Assembly: GCF_016881005.1 (NCBI RefSeq)
Contig: NZ_JACOPV010000001.1
Location: 432,468-496,467, forward strand
Length of the DNA stretch: 64,000 nt
Direction: 5' to 3'
Source: Pseudomonas arcuscaelestis
Lineage (GTDB): Bacteria > Pseudomonadota > Gammaproteobacteria > Pseudomonadales > Pseudomonadaceae
Both the position numbers and the translations under genes were made by a program. The notes under the pieces were generated by a model. The model was given only the letters and a program-made list of their open reading frames with translations, was not told where the DNA came from and ran no database searches. Numbering within the stretch: position 1 is the first letter of the stretch; each line of letters opens with the position of its first letter. Of the stretch, positions 9,028-19,526 are shown piece after piece.

Positions 9028-9911
9028 GTGAACGCAGTCAGCAGGCTGGCTGGCGCGACTATCTGGAACTGACCAAGCCCAAGGTGGTGGTGCTGATGCT
9101 GATCACCTCGCTGGTCGGCATGTTCCTAGCCACACGTGCGGGGGTGCCCTGGACGGTGCTGTTGTTTGGCAATCTGGGCATCGCCTGCTGCGCCGGCGGT
9201 GCTGCTGCGGTGAATCATGTAGTGGATCGGCGCATCGATGCGCTAATGGCACGTACACACAAGCGGCCGTTGGCCGAAGGCCGGGTAACGCCAGGCGCCG
9301 CGCTGATTTTCGCCCTGCTGCTTTCGCTGTCAGGCATGGGCCTGCTGCTGGTGTTTACCAATGCCCTCACCGCCTGGCTAACCCTCGCTTCACTGCTGGG
9401 CTACGCAGTGATCTACACCGGCTTTCTCAAGCGAGCCACGCCGCAGAACATCGTCATTGGCGGGTTGGCCGGCGCGGCGCCGCCGTTGCTGGGCTGGGTG
9501 GCGGTCAGCGGCCATATCAGTGCCGAACCGCTGCTGCTGGTACTGATCATTTTTGCCTGGACTCCCCCGCATTTCTGGGCCCTGGCCATTCACCGCAAGG
9601 AAGAGTATGCCAAGGCGGATATTCCGATGTTGCCGGTAACCCATGGCGAGCACTACACCAAGGTGCACATCTTGCTCTATACCTTGGTGTTGCTGGCAGT
9701 CAGCCTGCTGCCCTATGCCATTCATATGAGTGGGCCGCTGTACCTGGCCTGCGCCGCGGTACTGGGCTTGCGCTTCCTGCAATGGGCCTGGGTGTTGTAC
9801 CGTGGCAGTCGGCCGCATGCCGCGATCAAGACCTTCAAGTACTCTATCTGGTACCTGTTTTTGCTGTTCATCGCGCTGCTTGTTGATCACTACTTACTGT
9901 TGAACCTATGA
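9012..9911 (+). CDS. cyoE: Protoheme IX farnesyltransferase (heme O synthase)
   Basis: This UbiA-family membrane prenyltransferase converts heme B to heme O, the step before CtaA. The length is 299 aa with about nine helices. The Mg-diphosphate motif [20 protein letters not shown] is at about residues 73-92 and a second conserved loop (DIPMLPV) follows later. It overlaps ctaA by 16 bases and the Sco gene by 4 (ATGA), so translation is coupled. Also called ctaB. Confidence 0.95.
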   Translation: MASLLSERSQQAGWRDYLELTKPKVVVLMLITSLVGMFLATRAGVPWTVLLFGNLGIACCAGGAAAVNHVVDRRIDALMARTHKRPLAEGRVTPGAALIFALLLSLSGMGLLLVFTNALTAWLTLASLLGYAVIYTGFLKRATPQNIVIGGLAGAAPPLLGWVAVSGHISAEPLLLVLIIFAWTPPHFWALAIHRKEEYAKADIPMLPVTHGEHYTKVHILLYTLVLLAVSLLPYAIHMSGPLYLACAAVLGLRFLQWAWVLYRGSRPHAAIKTFKYSIWYLFLLFIALLVDHYLLLNL

Positions 9912-10540
9912 CTCGAACCCAGAAAACCGTTTTCATCCTCGTTGCCCTGGTCGCCGTGATCCTTGGGCTTACCGTCAACAAAGTGCTCAATGGCCGCAGT
10001 GAGGGCAACCCTGCTGAACTGATCGATGCGGGCATTATTCTGCTGCCGCAGAGCCGCACGGTGCCAAGCCTGGAAATGACTGACGAAAAGGGTCAGACCG
10101 TGGCGGTGGATGAACTTACAGGTAAATGGTCGCTACTGTTCTTCGGCTACACCTTCTGCCCGGACATCTGCCCGACCACCCTTGCGCAGTTGCGTCAGGT
10201 TAAGAGCGAATTGCCCAAGGAAGCGGTAGACCGCTTGCAGGTCATTCTGGTTAGTGTTGACCCGAACCGTGATACCCCGACTCAGCTGCAGCAGTATCTG
10301 GGATATTTCGACAAGGATTTCCGTGGCCTGACCGGCTCACTGGATAACTTGCAGAAGCTGGCCAATGCGGTAAGCATCCCGTTCATTCCGGCCGATACCA
10401 GCAAGCCGAACTACACGGTTGATCACAGTGGCAACCTGGCGGTGATTGGGCCAGACGGCAAGCAGCGGGGGTTTATTCGCGCACCGTTCAACAATCAGAA
10501 GTTGGTAGCGCAGTTGCCGGGCTTGCTCAAGCGCGACTAA
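9908..10540 (+). CDS. SCO1/SenC-family copper chaperone
   Basis: A 210-aa membrane-anchored thioredoxin-fold protein that helps load the CuA centre of subunit II. It has one N-terminal helix (about 8-25), the CxxxC copper motif CPDIC in [11 protein letters not shown] (about residues 80-90), and a downstream histidine (VDHSGN) that is the usual third ligand. The ATG overlaps the cyoE stop. It is the last gene of the oxidase cluster, followed by a REP-like inverted pair. Confidence 0.93.
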   Translation: MTRTQKTVFILVALVAVILGLTVNKVLNGRSEGNPAELIDAGIILLPQSRTVPSLEMTDEKGQTVAVDELTGKWSLLFFGYTFCPDICPTTLAQLRQVKSELPKEAVDRLQVILVSVDPNRDTPTQLQQYLGYFDKDFRGLTGSLDNLQKLANAVSIPFIPADTSKPNYTVDHSGNLAVIGPDGKQRGFIRAPFNNQKLVAQLPGLLKRD

Positions 10541-10543
10541 AAG

Positions 10544-10599
10544 CATCGCCGGGCAGGTCCGCTCCCACCGACGCTGTGGGAGAGAGCTTGCCCGACGAT
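10544..10599. repeat. Inverted REP pair (REPIN-like) between convergent genes
   Basis: Two diverged REP cores face each other: the left arm runs from CATCGCCGGGCAGG to CTCCCAC (10544-10568) and the right arm from GTGGGAG to GCCCGACGAT (10576-10599). CTCCCAC/GTGGGAG form a perfect 7-bp stem with a 7-base loop. It separates the Sco gene from metQ and probably also terminates transcription. Confidence 0.6.
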
Positions 10600-10610
10600 A
10601 GTCTTCTGGA

Positions 10611-11381
10611 TCAGAACGCAGGCTTGACCGCGCCCTTGTACTTGTCTTCGATGAACTTCTTCACTTCCGGGGTGTGCAGGGCTGCAACCAGCTTCTTCAC
10701 TGCCTCGGCATCTTTGTTGTCTTCACGGGTAACCAGGATGTTCACGTAAGGCGAATCGGCACCTTCAATGACCAGGGCGTCTTTCTCTGGGTTGAGCTTT
10801 GCTTCCAGCGCGTAGTTGGTGTTGATCAGTGCCAGATCGACCTGAGTCAGTACGCGTGGAATGGTCGCCGCTTCCAGTTCACGGAATTTCAGGTTCTTGC
10901 TGTTCTCGGTGATGTCTTTGACGGTCGAGAGGATATTGGTGTTGTCTTTGAGCTTGATGACGCCAGCCTTGTCCAGCAGCAGCAAGGCACGACCACCGTT
11001 GGTAGCGTCGTTGGGGATAACGACGGTGGCGGTCGATGGCAGTTCATCGAGCTTTTTGTATTTGCTCGAGTAAGCACCCAGCGGCTCCAGGTGAACACCG
11101 GCAACGCTGACCAGCTTGGTACCCTTGGCCTTGTTGAACTCATCCAGGTACGGTTGGTGCTGGAAGAAGTTGGCGTCCAGGCGTTTCTCGGCAACCTGCA
11201 CGTTCGGCTGGATGTAGTCGGTGAAGACTTTGACTTTCAAGTCCACGCCTTCTTTGGCCAGGGCCGGTTTGACGAACTCCAGGATCTCGGCGTGCGGCAC
11301 CGGGGTGGCAGCTACGGTCAGGGTTTCAGCCTGAGCGGAGAAGGCCGCGACGGCGGCGACAACAGCAAGCAGCTTTTTCAT
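10611..11381 (-). CDS. metQ: Methionine ABC transporter substrate-binding protein
   Basis: A NlpA/MetQ-family periplasmic protein (256 aa) that captures methionine for the MetNI importer. The signal peptide ends near SAQA-ETL (residue 19) and is followed by LTVAATPVPHAEIL, typical of the family. There is no lipobox cysteine, so it appears to be a free periplasmic protein rather than a lipoprotein. AAGGAG precedes the ATG at 11381. It is the last gene of metN-metI-metQ; substrate assignment is by family and operon. Confidence 0.9.
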   Translation of the reverse strand: MKKLLAVVAAVAAFSAQAETLTVAATPVPHAEILEFVKPALAKEGVDLKVKVFTDYIQPNVQVAEKRLDANFFQHQPYLDEFNKAKGTKLVSVAGVHLEPLGAYSSKYKKLDELPSTATVVIPNDATNGGRALLLLDKAGVIKLKDNTNILSTVKDITENSKNLKFRELEAATIPRVLTQVDLALINTNYALEAKLNPEKDALVIEGADSPYVNILVTREDNKDAEAVKKLVAALHTPEVKKFIEDKYKGAVKPAF

Positions 11382-11443
11382 CAAATCACTCCTTGTGAGG
11401 GCCGATCCGGCCCCCGGTGCGTCGGCTTTGCCGACCCATGGGG

Positions 11444-12115
11444 TTACTTACGGGAAAAATGCACAACCAGTTTGTCGCCCACGCTCTGCAGTACTTGAAC
11501 GAGTATCAGCAGCAGGACCACGGTTACGACCATTACGTCGGTTTGGAAGCGTTGATAGCCAAAGCGAATCGCCAGGTCGCCGAGGCCGCCTGCTCCCACT
11601 ACACCCGCCATTGCGGTGTAGGAGACCAAGGTGATGGCAGTGACGGTGATTGCCGCGAAAATGCCCGGGCGGGCCTCTGGCAGCAACGCATTGGTGATGA
11701 TCTGGCGAGTGGTTGCACCCATTGATTGGGTTGCTTCGATAATGCCTCGGTCGACTTCACGCAGGGCTGTTTCAACCAGGCGGGCGAAGAAGGGTGTTGC
11801 GCCCACAACCAGCGGCGGGATCGCCCCGGCGACGCCCAGCGAAGTGCCGGTGATCAACACCGTGAACGGGATCATCACAATCAACAGGATGATAAACGGC
11901 AGCGAACGCAGCACGTTGACCACCAGCGACAGTAGCGCATATACGCCCTTTTGCTCGAACAACTGGCGCGGGCCGCAGAGGAACAGCAGCACGCCCAGCG
12001 GCAGACCGAGCAACACGGTGAAGAACAGCGATCCGAACAGCATGATCATGGTGTCAATCGTGGCTAGCCAGATTTCGGCCCAGTCGACGTTGGCAAAGAA
12101 ACTCAAAGCGTCCAT
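11444..12115 (-). CDS. metI: Methionine ABC transporter permease
   Basis: A 223-aa inner-membrane permease with about five helices. The EAA-loop region (IIEATQSMGATTRQIITNALLPEARP, contacting the ATPase) lies near residues 125-150, and the MetI pattern continues after it. Its start codon overlaps the metN stop by one base (TAATG), so translation is coupled. Confidence 0.92.
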   Translation of the reverse strand: MDALSFFANVDWAEIWLATIDTMIMLFGSLFFTVLLGLPLGVLLFLCGPRQLFEQKGVYALLSLVVNVLRSLPFIILLIVMIPFTVLITGTSLGVAGAIPPLVVGATPFFARLVETALREVDRGIIEATQSMGATTRQIITNALLPEARPGIFAAITVTAITLVSYTAMAGVVGAGGLGDLAIRFGYQRFQTDVMVVTVVLLLILVQVLQSVGDKLVVHFSRK

Positions 12116-13122
12116 TAGCGCAATACCTCCATATGAACATCAGCCGCCGTGAAGCGGGCGAAAGCCGCTTCCATGTCGCCGCCAGTCACGGCCAGGGTCA
12201 GCTGCCCATACGGGGTGTCTTTGATACGGTCGATACGACCCGCGAGGATGCTGTAGTCGACGCCGGTTTCGCGGGCTACGGTGCCCAGCAGTGGCGCGTA
12301 GGTCGAGTCACCCTGGAAGGTCAGGCGCACGATGCGACCCGGAACGTGGGCGAAGTCGTCGCGCTGTTCATTCTCGTCGACTTGTTCATCTTCCTGAACA
12401 AAACGCTTGGTGGTCGGATGCTGTGGATGCAGAAATACATCTGCCACCGGCCCGTGCTCGACAATCTTTCCGTCGTCCATTACCGCAACTCGGTCACACA
12501 CGCGGCGGATCACGTCCATTTCATGGGTGATCAACACAATGGTCAGCTTCAGTTCGCGGTTGATCTCTGCCAGCAATTGCAGGACCGATGCGGTTGTCTG
12601 CGGGTCGAGGGCGCTGGTGGCTTCGTCGCACAGCAGGATTTTTGGCTTGGTGGCCAAGGCGCGAGCGATACCTACACGTTGCTTCTGACCGCCGGATAAT
12701 TGCGCGGGATACTTCCTGGCATGTTCGGACAAACCCACGCGGGTCAGCAACTCACTGACCCGAGCATCGATTTCCTTGCGCGACAGCTGGCCGGCCAGGG
12801 TCAGCGGTAGCGCAACGTTGTCGGCCACGGTCTTGGAGGCCAGCAAGTTGAAGTGCTGGAAAATCATCCCGACCTGTTGGCGAAAGCGGCGCAGCTCATC
12901 AGCGTTGAACGCGGTGACATCTTCGCCGTCAACGATGATCTTGCCGCCACTTGGGGCTTCCAGGCGGTTGATAAGGCGCAGCAGGGTACTTTTGCCGGCA
13001 CCGGAGTGGCCGATCAGTCCAAACACCTGGCCGTTCTCGACACTCAGGTTGGTCGGGTGCAGCGCGGGAATGTCCCTACCGGCGACGCGGTAGGTTTTAT
13101 GCACATTTTGAAACTCGATCAC
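12115..13122 (-). CDS. metN: Methionine ABC transporter ATP-binding protein
   Basis: A 335-aa ATPase. The nucleotide-binding domain has Walker [10 protein letters not shown] (near residue 38), signature LSGGQ, Walker [14 protein letters not shown] and the H-loop ITHEMD. A C-terminal NIL/ACT-like regulatory domain (about residues 260-335) binds methionine and gives feedback inhibition in the family. It is first in the minus-strand metNIQ operon; the 225 bases upstream separate it from the divergent katE. Confidence 0.94.
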   Translation of the reverse strand: MIEFQNVHKTYRVAGRDIPALHPTNLSVENGQVFGLIGHSGAGKSTLLRLINRLEAPSGGKIIVDGEDVTAFNADELRRFRQQVGMIFQHFNLLASKTVADNVALPLTLAGQLSRKEIDARVSELLTRVGLSEHARKYPAQLSGGQKQRVGIARALATKPKILLCDEATSALDPQTTASVLQLLAEINRELKLTIVLITHEMDVIRRVCDRVAVMDDGKIVEHGPVADVFLHPQHPTTKRFVQEDEQVDENEQRDDFAHVPGRIVRLTFQGDSTYAPLLGTVARETGVDYSILAGRIDRIKDTPYGQLTLAVTGGDMEAAFARFTAADVHMEVLR

Positions 13123-13347
13123 GTAGCGAACCTTGTGGGGCGCATGAAATTTAGGTCAGCGGTTAGCCGGGGCCGCATTTTAGCCTGTTCATATAGAGGT
13201 TCTTAGCATTTATTTTGCATTTGACCAATGCTGTTGGAATAACGCGATCAGTGGTCAATCCGAATGAACGCTCGCAGGCCTCAACCAGTCACTACTAAAT
13301 GGACCCGCCGTGGGGTCGATCCAAGACTGATTGAGGAGAGCGTTCCA

Positions 13348-15486
13348 ATGCCTAGCAAGAAGAATCCGCCCAAGGAAAGTCAACTGGCCGGTACCCAGAC
13401 CCCGGACCGGGCCAATACCAATGCCAAGCTACAGAGTCTTGAGGCCGTTCGCAGCGATGCTACCGGCCAGGCCTTACGTACCAATCAGGGCGTGAAAATT
13501 GCTGATAATCAAAACACGCTCAAAGCCGGAGAGCGTGGCCCGTCGTTACTCGAAGACTTCATCATGCGTGAGAAAATCACGCACTTTGACCATGAGCGTA
13601 TTCCAGAGCGGATCGTTCACGCGCGCGGTACTGGCGCTCATGGCTACTTCCAGAGTTATCAATCCCATGCTGCGTTGACCAAGGCAGGATTTCTTCAGGA
13701 CCCTGAGAAGATCACGCCGGTGTTTGTGCGCTTTTCGACGGTTCAGGGGCCACGTGGGTCTGGCGACACCGTGCGCGACGTGCGAGGGTTCGCCGTCAAG
13801 TTCTTCACCGATGAGGGCAATTTCGATCTCGTTGGTAACAATATGCCGGTATTTTTCATCCAGGATGCGGTCAAGTTTCCCGATTTTGTACATGCAGTAA
13901 AACCCGAGCCGCACAACGAGATACCCACTGGTGGCTCAGCCCATGACACTTTCTGGGACTTTGTCTCGCTGGTTCCGGAATCGGCTCACATGGTTATCTG
14001 GGCTATGTCCGATAGAGCCATTCCGAAAAGCCTGCGCACCATGCAGGGCTTCGGTGTGCATACCTTCCGATTGATAAATGCCGAGGGCAAATCGAGTTTC
14101 GTTAAATTCCACTGGAAGCCTAAAGCTGGCGTTTGCTCACTGCTTTGGGATGAGGCGCAGAAGTTGGCCGGCAAGGACACCGACTACCACCGGCGAGACC
14201 TTTGGGAAGCTATCGAGACCGGTAATTACCCGGAATGGGAATTCGGTGTGCAGATCGTTGCTGAAGAGGATGAGCACAAGTTCGATTTCGACTTGCTTGA
14301 TCCCACCAAGATCATTCCTGAAGAGCTGGTGCCGGTAACACCGCTGGGCAAAATGGTGCTCAACCGCAACCCCGACAACTTCTTTGCCGAAACCGAGCAG
14401 GTAGCGTTCTGCCCTGGGCACATTGTCCCCGGCATTGATTTCTCCAACGATCCGCTGCTACAGGGCCGATTGTTCTCATACACCGATACCCAGATCAGTA
14501 GACTCGGGGGTCCGAATTTTCATGAAATTCCAATCAACCGACCGCTCGCGCCCAACCATAACGGTCAACGCGATGCACAGCACCGGGTCACCCTCGACAA
14601 AGGACGGGCCTCTTATGAACCCAACTCAATCGACGGCGGCTGGCCGAAGGAAACGCCTCCTGCTGCCCGTGACGGTGGTTTTGAGTCCTACCCTGAACGA
14701 ATCGAGGCACATAAAGTGCGTCAGCGCAGCCCCTCGTTCGCCGATCACTTTTCCCAAGCGCGGCTGTTTTTCCAAAGCATGAGCCCAACCGAACAGGAGC
14801 ACATCATCAGTGCTTACAGTTTTGAGCTGGGGAAGGTGGAGCGAGAGTTTATTCGCGCGCGTGAAGTGAATGAGATTCTGGCCAACATCGACCTGAAGCT
14901 GGCGGCTCGTGTGGCGGCGAACCTCGGGCTGCCTGCACCGAAAAAAGGCACCGTTGATGTTCGCGAGCCGAGCCTCAAGCAATCACCTGCCTTGAGCCAG
15001 ATGAACCTTCTTGGGGACGGTATCAAGGGGCGCAAGGTGGCGGTGCTGGTAGCCGATGGCGTCGATGCCGAGAGTGTCGACACACTGGTGAAAACGCTGG
15101 AAGCGCAGAGTGCGCAGATCAAGCTGCTGGGGCCAACCTCTGCGCCGGTGAAAACCGCTCAAGGCAAGGCTTTAGCAGTGGATGCCTCGATGGAGGGCAT
15201 GCCCTCGGTGGTCTTCGATGCGGTTTGGGTGCCGGCCGGCAAAGTGTCGCTTCAAGCCTTGATGAACAGCGGCCTGGCCCTGCATTTTCTGCTCGAAGCT
15301 TATAAGCACTTGAAGCCGATGGGGCTTGCCAGTGAAGCACAGCCATTGCTCGACAAGCTTGGTTTGAAGGCAGATAGCGGATTGCTGCTGGGGAATGACG
15401 CGCAAACCCACAAAGCGTTCATCACCGCCATCAGCAAGCATCGGGTGTGGGAGCGCGAGGCTGCCGCTCAGGGCGTTCCGGCGTAG
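13348..15486 (+). CDS. katE: Monofunctional large-subunit catalase (HPII type)
   Basis: This heme catalase removes H2O2. The 712-aa length and a C-terminal class-I glutamine-amidotransferase-like domain (about residues 570-705) mark the large-subunit clade. Visible residues are the catalytic His in [12 protein letters not shown], the Asn in [10 protein letters not shown] and the proximal heme Tyr in RLFSYTDTQ. The start at 13348 is chosen because GAGGAG lies before it, rather than an upstream in-frame ATG at 13264. Family members are often RpoS-controlled; CTACTAA near 13290 is only a weak -10 candidate. It sits between metN and znu genes that are neighbours in P. aeruginosa. Confidence 0.93.
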   Translation: MPSKKNPPKESQLAGTQTPDRANTNAKLQSLEAVRSDATGQALRTNQGVKIADNQNTLKAGERGPSLLEDFIMREKITHFDHERIPERIVHARGTGAHGYFQSYQSHAALTKAGFLQDPEKITPVFVRFSTVQGPRGSGDTVRDVRGFAVKFFTDEGNFDLVGNNMPVFFIQDAVKFPDFVHAVKPEPHNEIPTGGSAHDTFWDFVSLVPESAHMVIWAMSDRAIPKSLRTMQGFGVHTFRLINAEGKSSFVKFHWKPKAGVCSLLWDEAQKLAGKDTDYHRRDLWEAIETGNYPEWEFGVQIVAEEDEHKFDFDLLDPTKIIPEELVPVTPLGKMVLNRNPDNFFAETEQVAFCPGHIVPGIDFSNDPLLQGRLFSYTDTQISRLGGPNFHEIPINRPLAPNHNGQRDAQHRVTLDKGRASYEPNSIDGGWPKETPPAARDGGFESYPERIEAHKVRQRSPSFADHFSQARLFFQSMSPTEQEHIISAYSFELGKVEREFIRAREVNEILANIDLKLAARVAANLGLPAPKKGTVDVREPSLKQSPALSQMNLLGDGIKGRKVAVLVADGVDAESVDTLVKTLEAQSAQIKLLGPTSAPVKTAQGKALAVDASMEGMPSVVFDAVWVPAGKVSLQALMNSGLALHFLLEAYKHLKPMGLASEAQPLLDKLGLKADSGLLLGNDAQTHKAFITAISKHRVWEREAAAQGVPA

Positions 15487-15496
15487 CTATAGGGTA

Positions 15497-15520
15497 ACGG
15501 GTGCCTGGGCAGGCACCCGT
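15497..15520. terminator. Perfect 11-bp hairpin between convergent genes
   Basis: ACGGGTGCCTG (15497-15507) and CAGGCACCCGT (15510-15520) form a perfect stem with a 2-base gap. A long T-run is missing. It lies between katE and the convergent lipoprotein gene and probably serves both. Confidence 0.65.
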
Positions 15521-15524
15521 ACCT

Positions 15525-16238
15525 TCAGGGGCGCCGAGGCACCAGCACAACTTGTGCTGGCTGATTGCGCTGAATTTCATGCGATTGCTGAAGGTCGAAC
15601 TCGCTGTCGAGCTTGAGCACCCGCTTGCCCAGCAGGGTCTTGAGCCATGGCGCGTCGTCCTTGCGCGGAACCTGGAACACAACATCGCACTTATAGTTCA
15701 CAACATCAGCGGCGATATCATCCAGTTGGCGGCGCATTTCACGAATATTCGTGGTTTTGAGTGCAACAACCGTGCTCTGGGCCGTGGGGTCGACAAGCCT
15801 TGCGGCCGGGCGTGCTTCCGCTGCCTTGAGGGCTGCTTCGGCTTTTTCCAGCTCAGCCTTGCGGGCCTGGGCAATGGCGCCATTGACGCCGCCGGTCAAC
15901 GCCGGGGCCTTGGGCATTAACGCCCGGGCGCGGCTCAAGGCAGTGGCGGCGGCATTGACATCACCCTTTTGCAGAACGATCTGGCTGCGTTGCAGATAGG
16001 CCTCGGCCAACTGGCGCTGGTACTGCTCTACCCGGCTGTCATCAGGTGCCTGGGCCTGCAGTGCGGCCAGTTGATCTTCGGCGGTAGCCAGCTCACTGCT
16101 GGCGATGCTTTGCTCCAACTGCTGCCAGGCATCGGCCTGGGCGGTCGTGGCAGCGTTATCGGCTGGGGTGCTGGAACACGCGGCCAGGATTACCGAAAAC
16201 GCGGCAAGGAGCAGATAACGGAAGGCGAACGGCTTCAT
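15525..16238 (-). CDS. Lipoprotein of unknown function (PA5502-like)
   Basis: A 237-aa protein with a lipoprotein signal (lipobox LAAC near residue 21). The middle is helical and alanine/glutamine-rich (about 30-150), with a repeat-like TPR flavour. A C-terminal domain (about 160-237) contains KTTNIREMRRQLDDIAADV. In P. aeruginosa a hypothetical gene lies between znuB and metN at this place, and this looks like its counterpart. Function unknown. It is downstream of znuB on the same strand. Confidence 0.75.
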   Translation of the reverse strand: MKPFAFRYLLLAAFSVILAACSSTPADNAATTAQADAWQQLEQSIASSELATAEDQLAALQAQAPDDSRVEQYQRQLAEAYLQRSQIVLQKGDVNAAATALSRARALMPKAPALTGGVNGAIAQARKAELEKAEAALKAAEARPAARLVDPTAQSTVVALKTTNIREMRRQLDDIAADVVNYKCDVVFQVPRKDDAPWLKTLLGKRVLKLDSEFDLQQSHEIQRNQPAQVVLVPRRP

Positions 16239-16369
16239 TCCTGCGACTCTCTAATTGCGCAAAAAGCGAGCAAGTCTACACCCAGTCCGCAGACTCGAAA
16301 ATAAATCTTCAGGGTCCTGCGCGATTTAACTGTCGCAGGGTGCAACCGCCAAGACGGCCCCCTGCAATA

Positions 16370-17152
16370 TCAACGTCGGGGTATCGCCAGGCTCAGCAAG
16401 AATAGCACTGCCGCGCAGACCACGATCGAAGGGCCGGCCGGCGTGTCTTTGAACCATGACATGGCCAAACCGCCACAGACCGCTGTAACCCCCAGCAGGC
16501 TGGCGCCCAGGGCCATCTGTTCCGGCGACCGGGCGTGGCGTTGCGCCGCAGCGGCCGGAATGATCAACAACGAGGTGATCAATAAAACACCGACGATTTT
16601 CATCGCCACGGCGATCACCACCGCAATCAGCAGCATGAGTGCCAAGCGCAGCGCCGCCACTGGTAGGCCTTCGACCATCGCCAGTTCTTCATGCACGGTC
16701 ACCGCCAGCAGAGGGCGCCAGAGTACGACCAGCAAGAGCAGTACCGCAGCACTGCCACCGAGTATCCAGGCCAGATCACCCGGGCTGATCGCCAGCAGGT
16801 CGCCAAACAGATAAGCCATCAGGTCGATGCGTACATCATGCATGAAGCTCAGTACCACAAGCCCCAGAGACAGGGTGCTCGGGGCCAGAATTCCCAGCAA
16901 GGTGTCGGACGCCAGCGGCTGGCGTTGTTGCAGGGTGACCAGCAGCAGCGCCAGCAACAGGCAGCCAATCGTCACTGCCAATGCGGGGCTGACATCCAAT
17001 GCGAAGCCCAGGGCTACGCCCAGCAATGCTGCATGAGAGAGCGTATCGCCGAAATAGGCCATGCGCCGCCAGACCACGAACGAGCCCAAAGGGCCGGCTA
17101 CAACCGCCAGGGCCAGGCCTGCGAGCAGGGCGTAAAGCAGAAAATCAGCCAT
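16370..17152 (-). CDS. znuB: Zinc ABC transporter permease
   Basis: A 260-aa integral membrane permease with seven or more helices for Zn(II) import, of the ABC-3 family. Conserved stretches include [26 protein letters not shown] at residues 20-45 and [18 protein letters not shown]. The ATG at 17152 overlaps the end of znuC by 8 bases; longer in-frame starts run into znuC. It is the third gene of the zur-znuC-znuB operon. Confidence 0.94.
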   Translation of the reverse strand: MADFLLYALLAGLALAVVAGPLGSFVVWRRMAYFGDTLSHAALLGVALGFALDVSPALAVTIGCLLLALLLVTLQQRQPLASDTLLGILAPSTLSLGLVVLSFMHDVRIDLMAYLFGDLLAISPGDLAWILGGSAAVLLLLVVLWRPLLAVTVHEELAMVEGLPVAALRLALMLLIAVVIAVAMKIVGVLLITSLLIIPAAAAQRHARSPEQMALGASLLGVTAVCGGLAMSWFKDTPAGPSIVVCAAVLFLLSLAIPRR

Positions 17153-17924
17153 GCTTGCAGTTTTCTCCGTGTACATGCCCGCCTTGGGCCGGGGCGACAA
17201 CCGACCCATGCAGGTCGTGGGAATGGTCGTGATGGTGGTGGTAAATCGCCAGGCTTGGCGCGTTGTTGCCGAACAGTTCGACGAACGCCGGATCGCCACT
17301 GACTTGTTCTGGATGGCCGGAACAGCAGACGTGACGATTAAGGCACACCACCTGGTCAGTGGTGCTCATTACCAGGTGCAGGTCGTGAGAAACCATCAGT
17401 ACGCCGCAGCCATGGCGATCGCGCAAACGTGTGATCAAGCTATAAAGCTCTGCCTGGCCGGCAACATCGACGCCTTGCACCGGCTCATCAAGCACCAGCA
17501 GTTCAGGCTCGCGTAGCAGCGCCCGGGCCAGCAACACCCGTTGCATTTCACCGCCGGAGATACCTTGTATCGGGTTGTCGATAACTTGCTCGGCGCCGAC
17601 CTCTTTCAACGCACTCAGTGCGGCGTTGCGATCCACACCTGGTACCAGGCGTAGAAAGCGCAGGACCGACAGCGGCAACGTGGCATCCACCTGCAGCTTT
17701 TGCGGCATATAGCCAACGCGCAGGCGCGGCTTGCGCCAGACTTTGCCGGTGTGGGGTTTGAGCAGACCCAGCACGGCGCGCACCAAGGTGGTTTTGCCCG
17801 CCCCGTTGGGGCCGATCAAGGTGACGATTTGTCCGGGTTCCACGGCCAGGTCGATACTGTCGAGCACCGCTTGCCCGGAGAAAGCCACGCCGACCTGTTC
17901 GAGTCGAATCAGCGCATTGCTCAT
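17145..17924 (-). CDS. znuC: Zinc ABC transporter ATP-binding protein
   Basis: A 259-aa ATPase with Walker [10 protein letters not shown] (near residue 37), signature ISGGE, Walker [13 protein letters not shown] and the H-loop VSHDLH. The C-terminal tail is histidine-rich ([11 protein letters not shown], then further His), as in ZnuC homologues. The ATG at 17924 overlaps the zur stop by one base (TGATG), which rules out longer starts. Confidence 0.94.
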   Translation of the reverse strand: MSNALIRLEQVGVAFSGQAVLDSIDLAVEPGQIVTLIGPNGAGKTTLVRAVLGLLKPHTGKVWRKPRLRVGYMPQKLQVDATLPLSVLRFLRLVPGVDRNAALSALKEVGAEQVIDNPIQGISGGEMQRVLLARALLREPELLVLDEPVQGVDVAGQAELYSLITRLRDRHGCGVLMVSHDLHLVMSTTDQVVCLNRHVCCSGHPEQVSGDPAFVELFGNNAPSLAIYHHHHDHSHDLHGSVVAPAQGGHVHGENCKHG

Positions 17925-18406
17925 CAGGCGCTCCGGCAGTTGCCGCACAAACCGACGACTTCGACGGTTTGCGCTTCGACGCTGAAGCCGACGTCGTTGG
18001 CACTGGCCACAATTGCGTCGCTGATGCTGGTCTGTTCCAGCTCGATGGCTACATGACACTCGCGGCAAATCAGGAACTGGCCTTGGTGCGCATGCTCGGG
18101 GTGACTGCAGCCCATGAATGCGTTGAGCGAGGCGATACGGTGAACCAGACCGTTCTCCAAGAGGAAATCCAGGGCACGGTACACGGTGGGTGGCGCCGCC
18201 CGACGACCATCCTGCTCGCTCAATACGGCGAGAATGTCGTAGGCACCCAGCGGCTTATGGCTTTGCCATACCAATTCCAGCACGCGTCGGCGCAGGGCGG
18301 TAAGACGCAGGCCTTTGCGCGCGCACAGTGCATCGGCCTCGGCCAAGGCGCTGTGGACGCAGTGGGAGTGGTCGTGGGGACGAGTGGCCAGCGGGGTTTT
18401 AGGCAT
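17924..18406 (-). CDS. zur: Zinc uptake regulator Zur (Fur family)
   Basis: A 160-aa zinc-responsive repressor of znuABC. It has an N-terminal winged helix (about 20-90, with [12 protein letters not shown] and [12 protein letters not shown]) and a C-terminal dimerisation domain. The two Cys pairs CREC and CGNC form the structural zinc site; His clusters (HPEHAHQG) supply the regulatory ligands. It is first in the operon with znuCB and divergent from znuA over 57 bases. Formerly called np20 in P. aeruginosa. Confidence 0.93.
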   Translation of the reverse strand: MPKTPLATRPHDHSHCVHSALAEADALCARKGLRLTALRRRVLELVWQSHKPLGAYDILAVLSEQDGRRAAPPTVYRALDFLLENGLVHRIASLNAFMGCSHPEHAHQGQFLICRECHVAIELEQTSISDAIVASANDVGFSVEAQTVEVVGLCGNCRSA

Positions 18407-18432
18407 GGGCGGCGACGGTTCTGATTAGAGAC

Positions 18433-18445
18433 GTTATTATGTTAC
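18433..18445. promoter_or_regulatory. Putative Zur operator between zur and znuA
   Basis: GTTATTATGTTAC lies in the 57-base divergent gap. It matches the core of the known Zur box (GTTATAnTATAAC) at most positions, with conserved GT..A and A..C ends. The site would control both directions. Confidence 0.5.
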
Positions 18446-18463
18446 CTGTTCCTGCCCCTGTGA

Positions 18464-19390
18464 GTGGTCATCGTGTCTCGATTTTTTGCCCTTTTTGTCG
18501 CTTTTATCACCTCGATGGTGATGGTTCAGGCACAGGCTGAAGTCCGTGTTCTGACCAGCATCAAGCCTCTGCAGCAGATCGCGGCTGCAGTTCAGGATGG
18601 TGTTGGCAGCCCCGAAGTGTTGCTGCCGCCAGGCGCCTCGCCACACCACTACGCTCTGCGCCCTTCTGATGTGCGTCGGGTTGGCGATGCCGAGTTGTTG
18701 TACTGGATCGGCCCGGATATGGAAGGCTTCCTGCCTCGGGTGCTTAAAACCCGCAGCAAACCGAGCGTAGCTGTACAGGAACTGCCGGGGCTGCATCTGC
18801 GTCATTTTGGTGAAGACAGCCATTCGCATGACGAAGACGGCGACGACCATGACCACGACCATCGTCCGGGCAGCCTTGATGCGCACCTGTGGCTGTCATC
18901 GGTCAATGCCCGGGTCATTGCGGCAAAGATGGCTGCTGACCTTAGCGGCATCGACCCAGCCAATGCGACTCGTTACCAGAGCAACCTGAAAACGTTCAAT
19001 GAACGGCTGGATGCCCTGGATGCGCGCCTGAAGAAGCGTTTGGCTGCTATCAGCGCCAAGCCGTTCTTTGTGTTCCACGAAGCATTCGATTATTTCGAGT
19101 CGGCGTATGGCCTCAAGCATGCGGGCGTTTTCAGTGTGGCTGCCGAAGTACAGCCAGGTGCACAGCACGTGGCAGCAATGCGCAAGCGCCTGCAAGAAGC
19201 AGGCAAGACCTGCGTGTTCAGTGAACCGCCGTTGCGCCCACGCCTGGCCGAGACATTGACGGCAGGTTTGCCGGTAACCCTGGCTGAACTGGATGCATTG
19301 GGCGGTACGGCGCCGGCCAGCGCTCAAGGCTACGAGCAATTGCTTGAAACGCTGGGCAATGATTTGGCTGGGTGCTTGGAAAAACTCTAG
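18464..19390 (+). CDS. znuA: Zinc ABC transporter substrate-binding protein
   Basis: A cluster A-I zinc-binding protein in the periplasm (about 308 aa). The signal peptide ends near AQA-EVRV. The zinc ligands are expected at H in SPHHYALRP, H in SLDAHLWLS and H in VFHEAFDYF. Between the first two is the charged His/Asp-rich loop (about residues 120-140, HSHDEDGDDHDHDH) typical of ZnuA. The start is a GTG; a second GTG nine bases on (18473) is equally likely. Divergent from zur. Confidence 0.92.
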   Translation: MVIVSRFFALFVAFITSMVMVQAQAEVRVLTSIKPLQQIAAAVQDGVGSPEVLLPPGASPHHYALRPSDVRRVGDAELLYWIGPDMEGFLPRVLKTRSKPSVAVQELPGLHLRHFGEDSHSHDEDGDDHDHDHRPGSLDAHLWLSSVNARVIAAKMAADLSGIDPANATRYQSNLKTFNERLDALDARLKKRLAAISAKPFFVFHEAFDYFESAYGLKHAGVFSVAAEVQPGAQHVAAMRKRLQEAGKTCVFSEPPLRPRLAETLTAGLPVTLAELDALGGTAPASAQGYEQLLETLGNDLAGCLEKL

Positions 19391-19407
19391 GACGACGGCG
19401 GTAGTCC

Positions 19408-19438
19408 GGCAGGAGCGGGCTTACCCCGCGATCCTGCC
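19408..19438. repeat. REP-type palindrome downstream of znuA
   Basis: GGCAGGA...TCCTGCC arms enclose the REP core GCGGGCTTACCCCGCG, forming a long hairpin. It lies between znuA and the convergent thrB and may act as a terminator for both. Confidence 0.65.
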
Positions 19439-19526
19439 GCAACGTGGCAGGCATGCTCCGAGGTTTCACGGCTGCTGCACAGCCGGTTCCGGAGCAAACC
19501 CATCCCGACCGGGATCGCTCGTTACC

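Noticed and set aside
13203..13263. A possible promoter or riboswitch upstream of metN
   Set aside because: AT-rich patches are present but no convincing -35/-10 pair or SAM-riboswitch structure could be seen.
19473..19526. A possible second REP unit after the palindrome at 19408
   Set aside because: The bases show some GC-rich symmetry but no REP core, so it is not listed.
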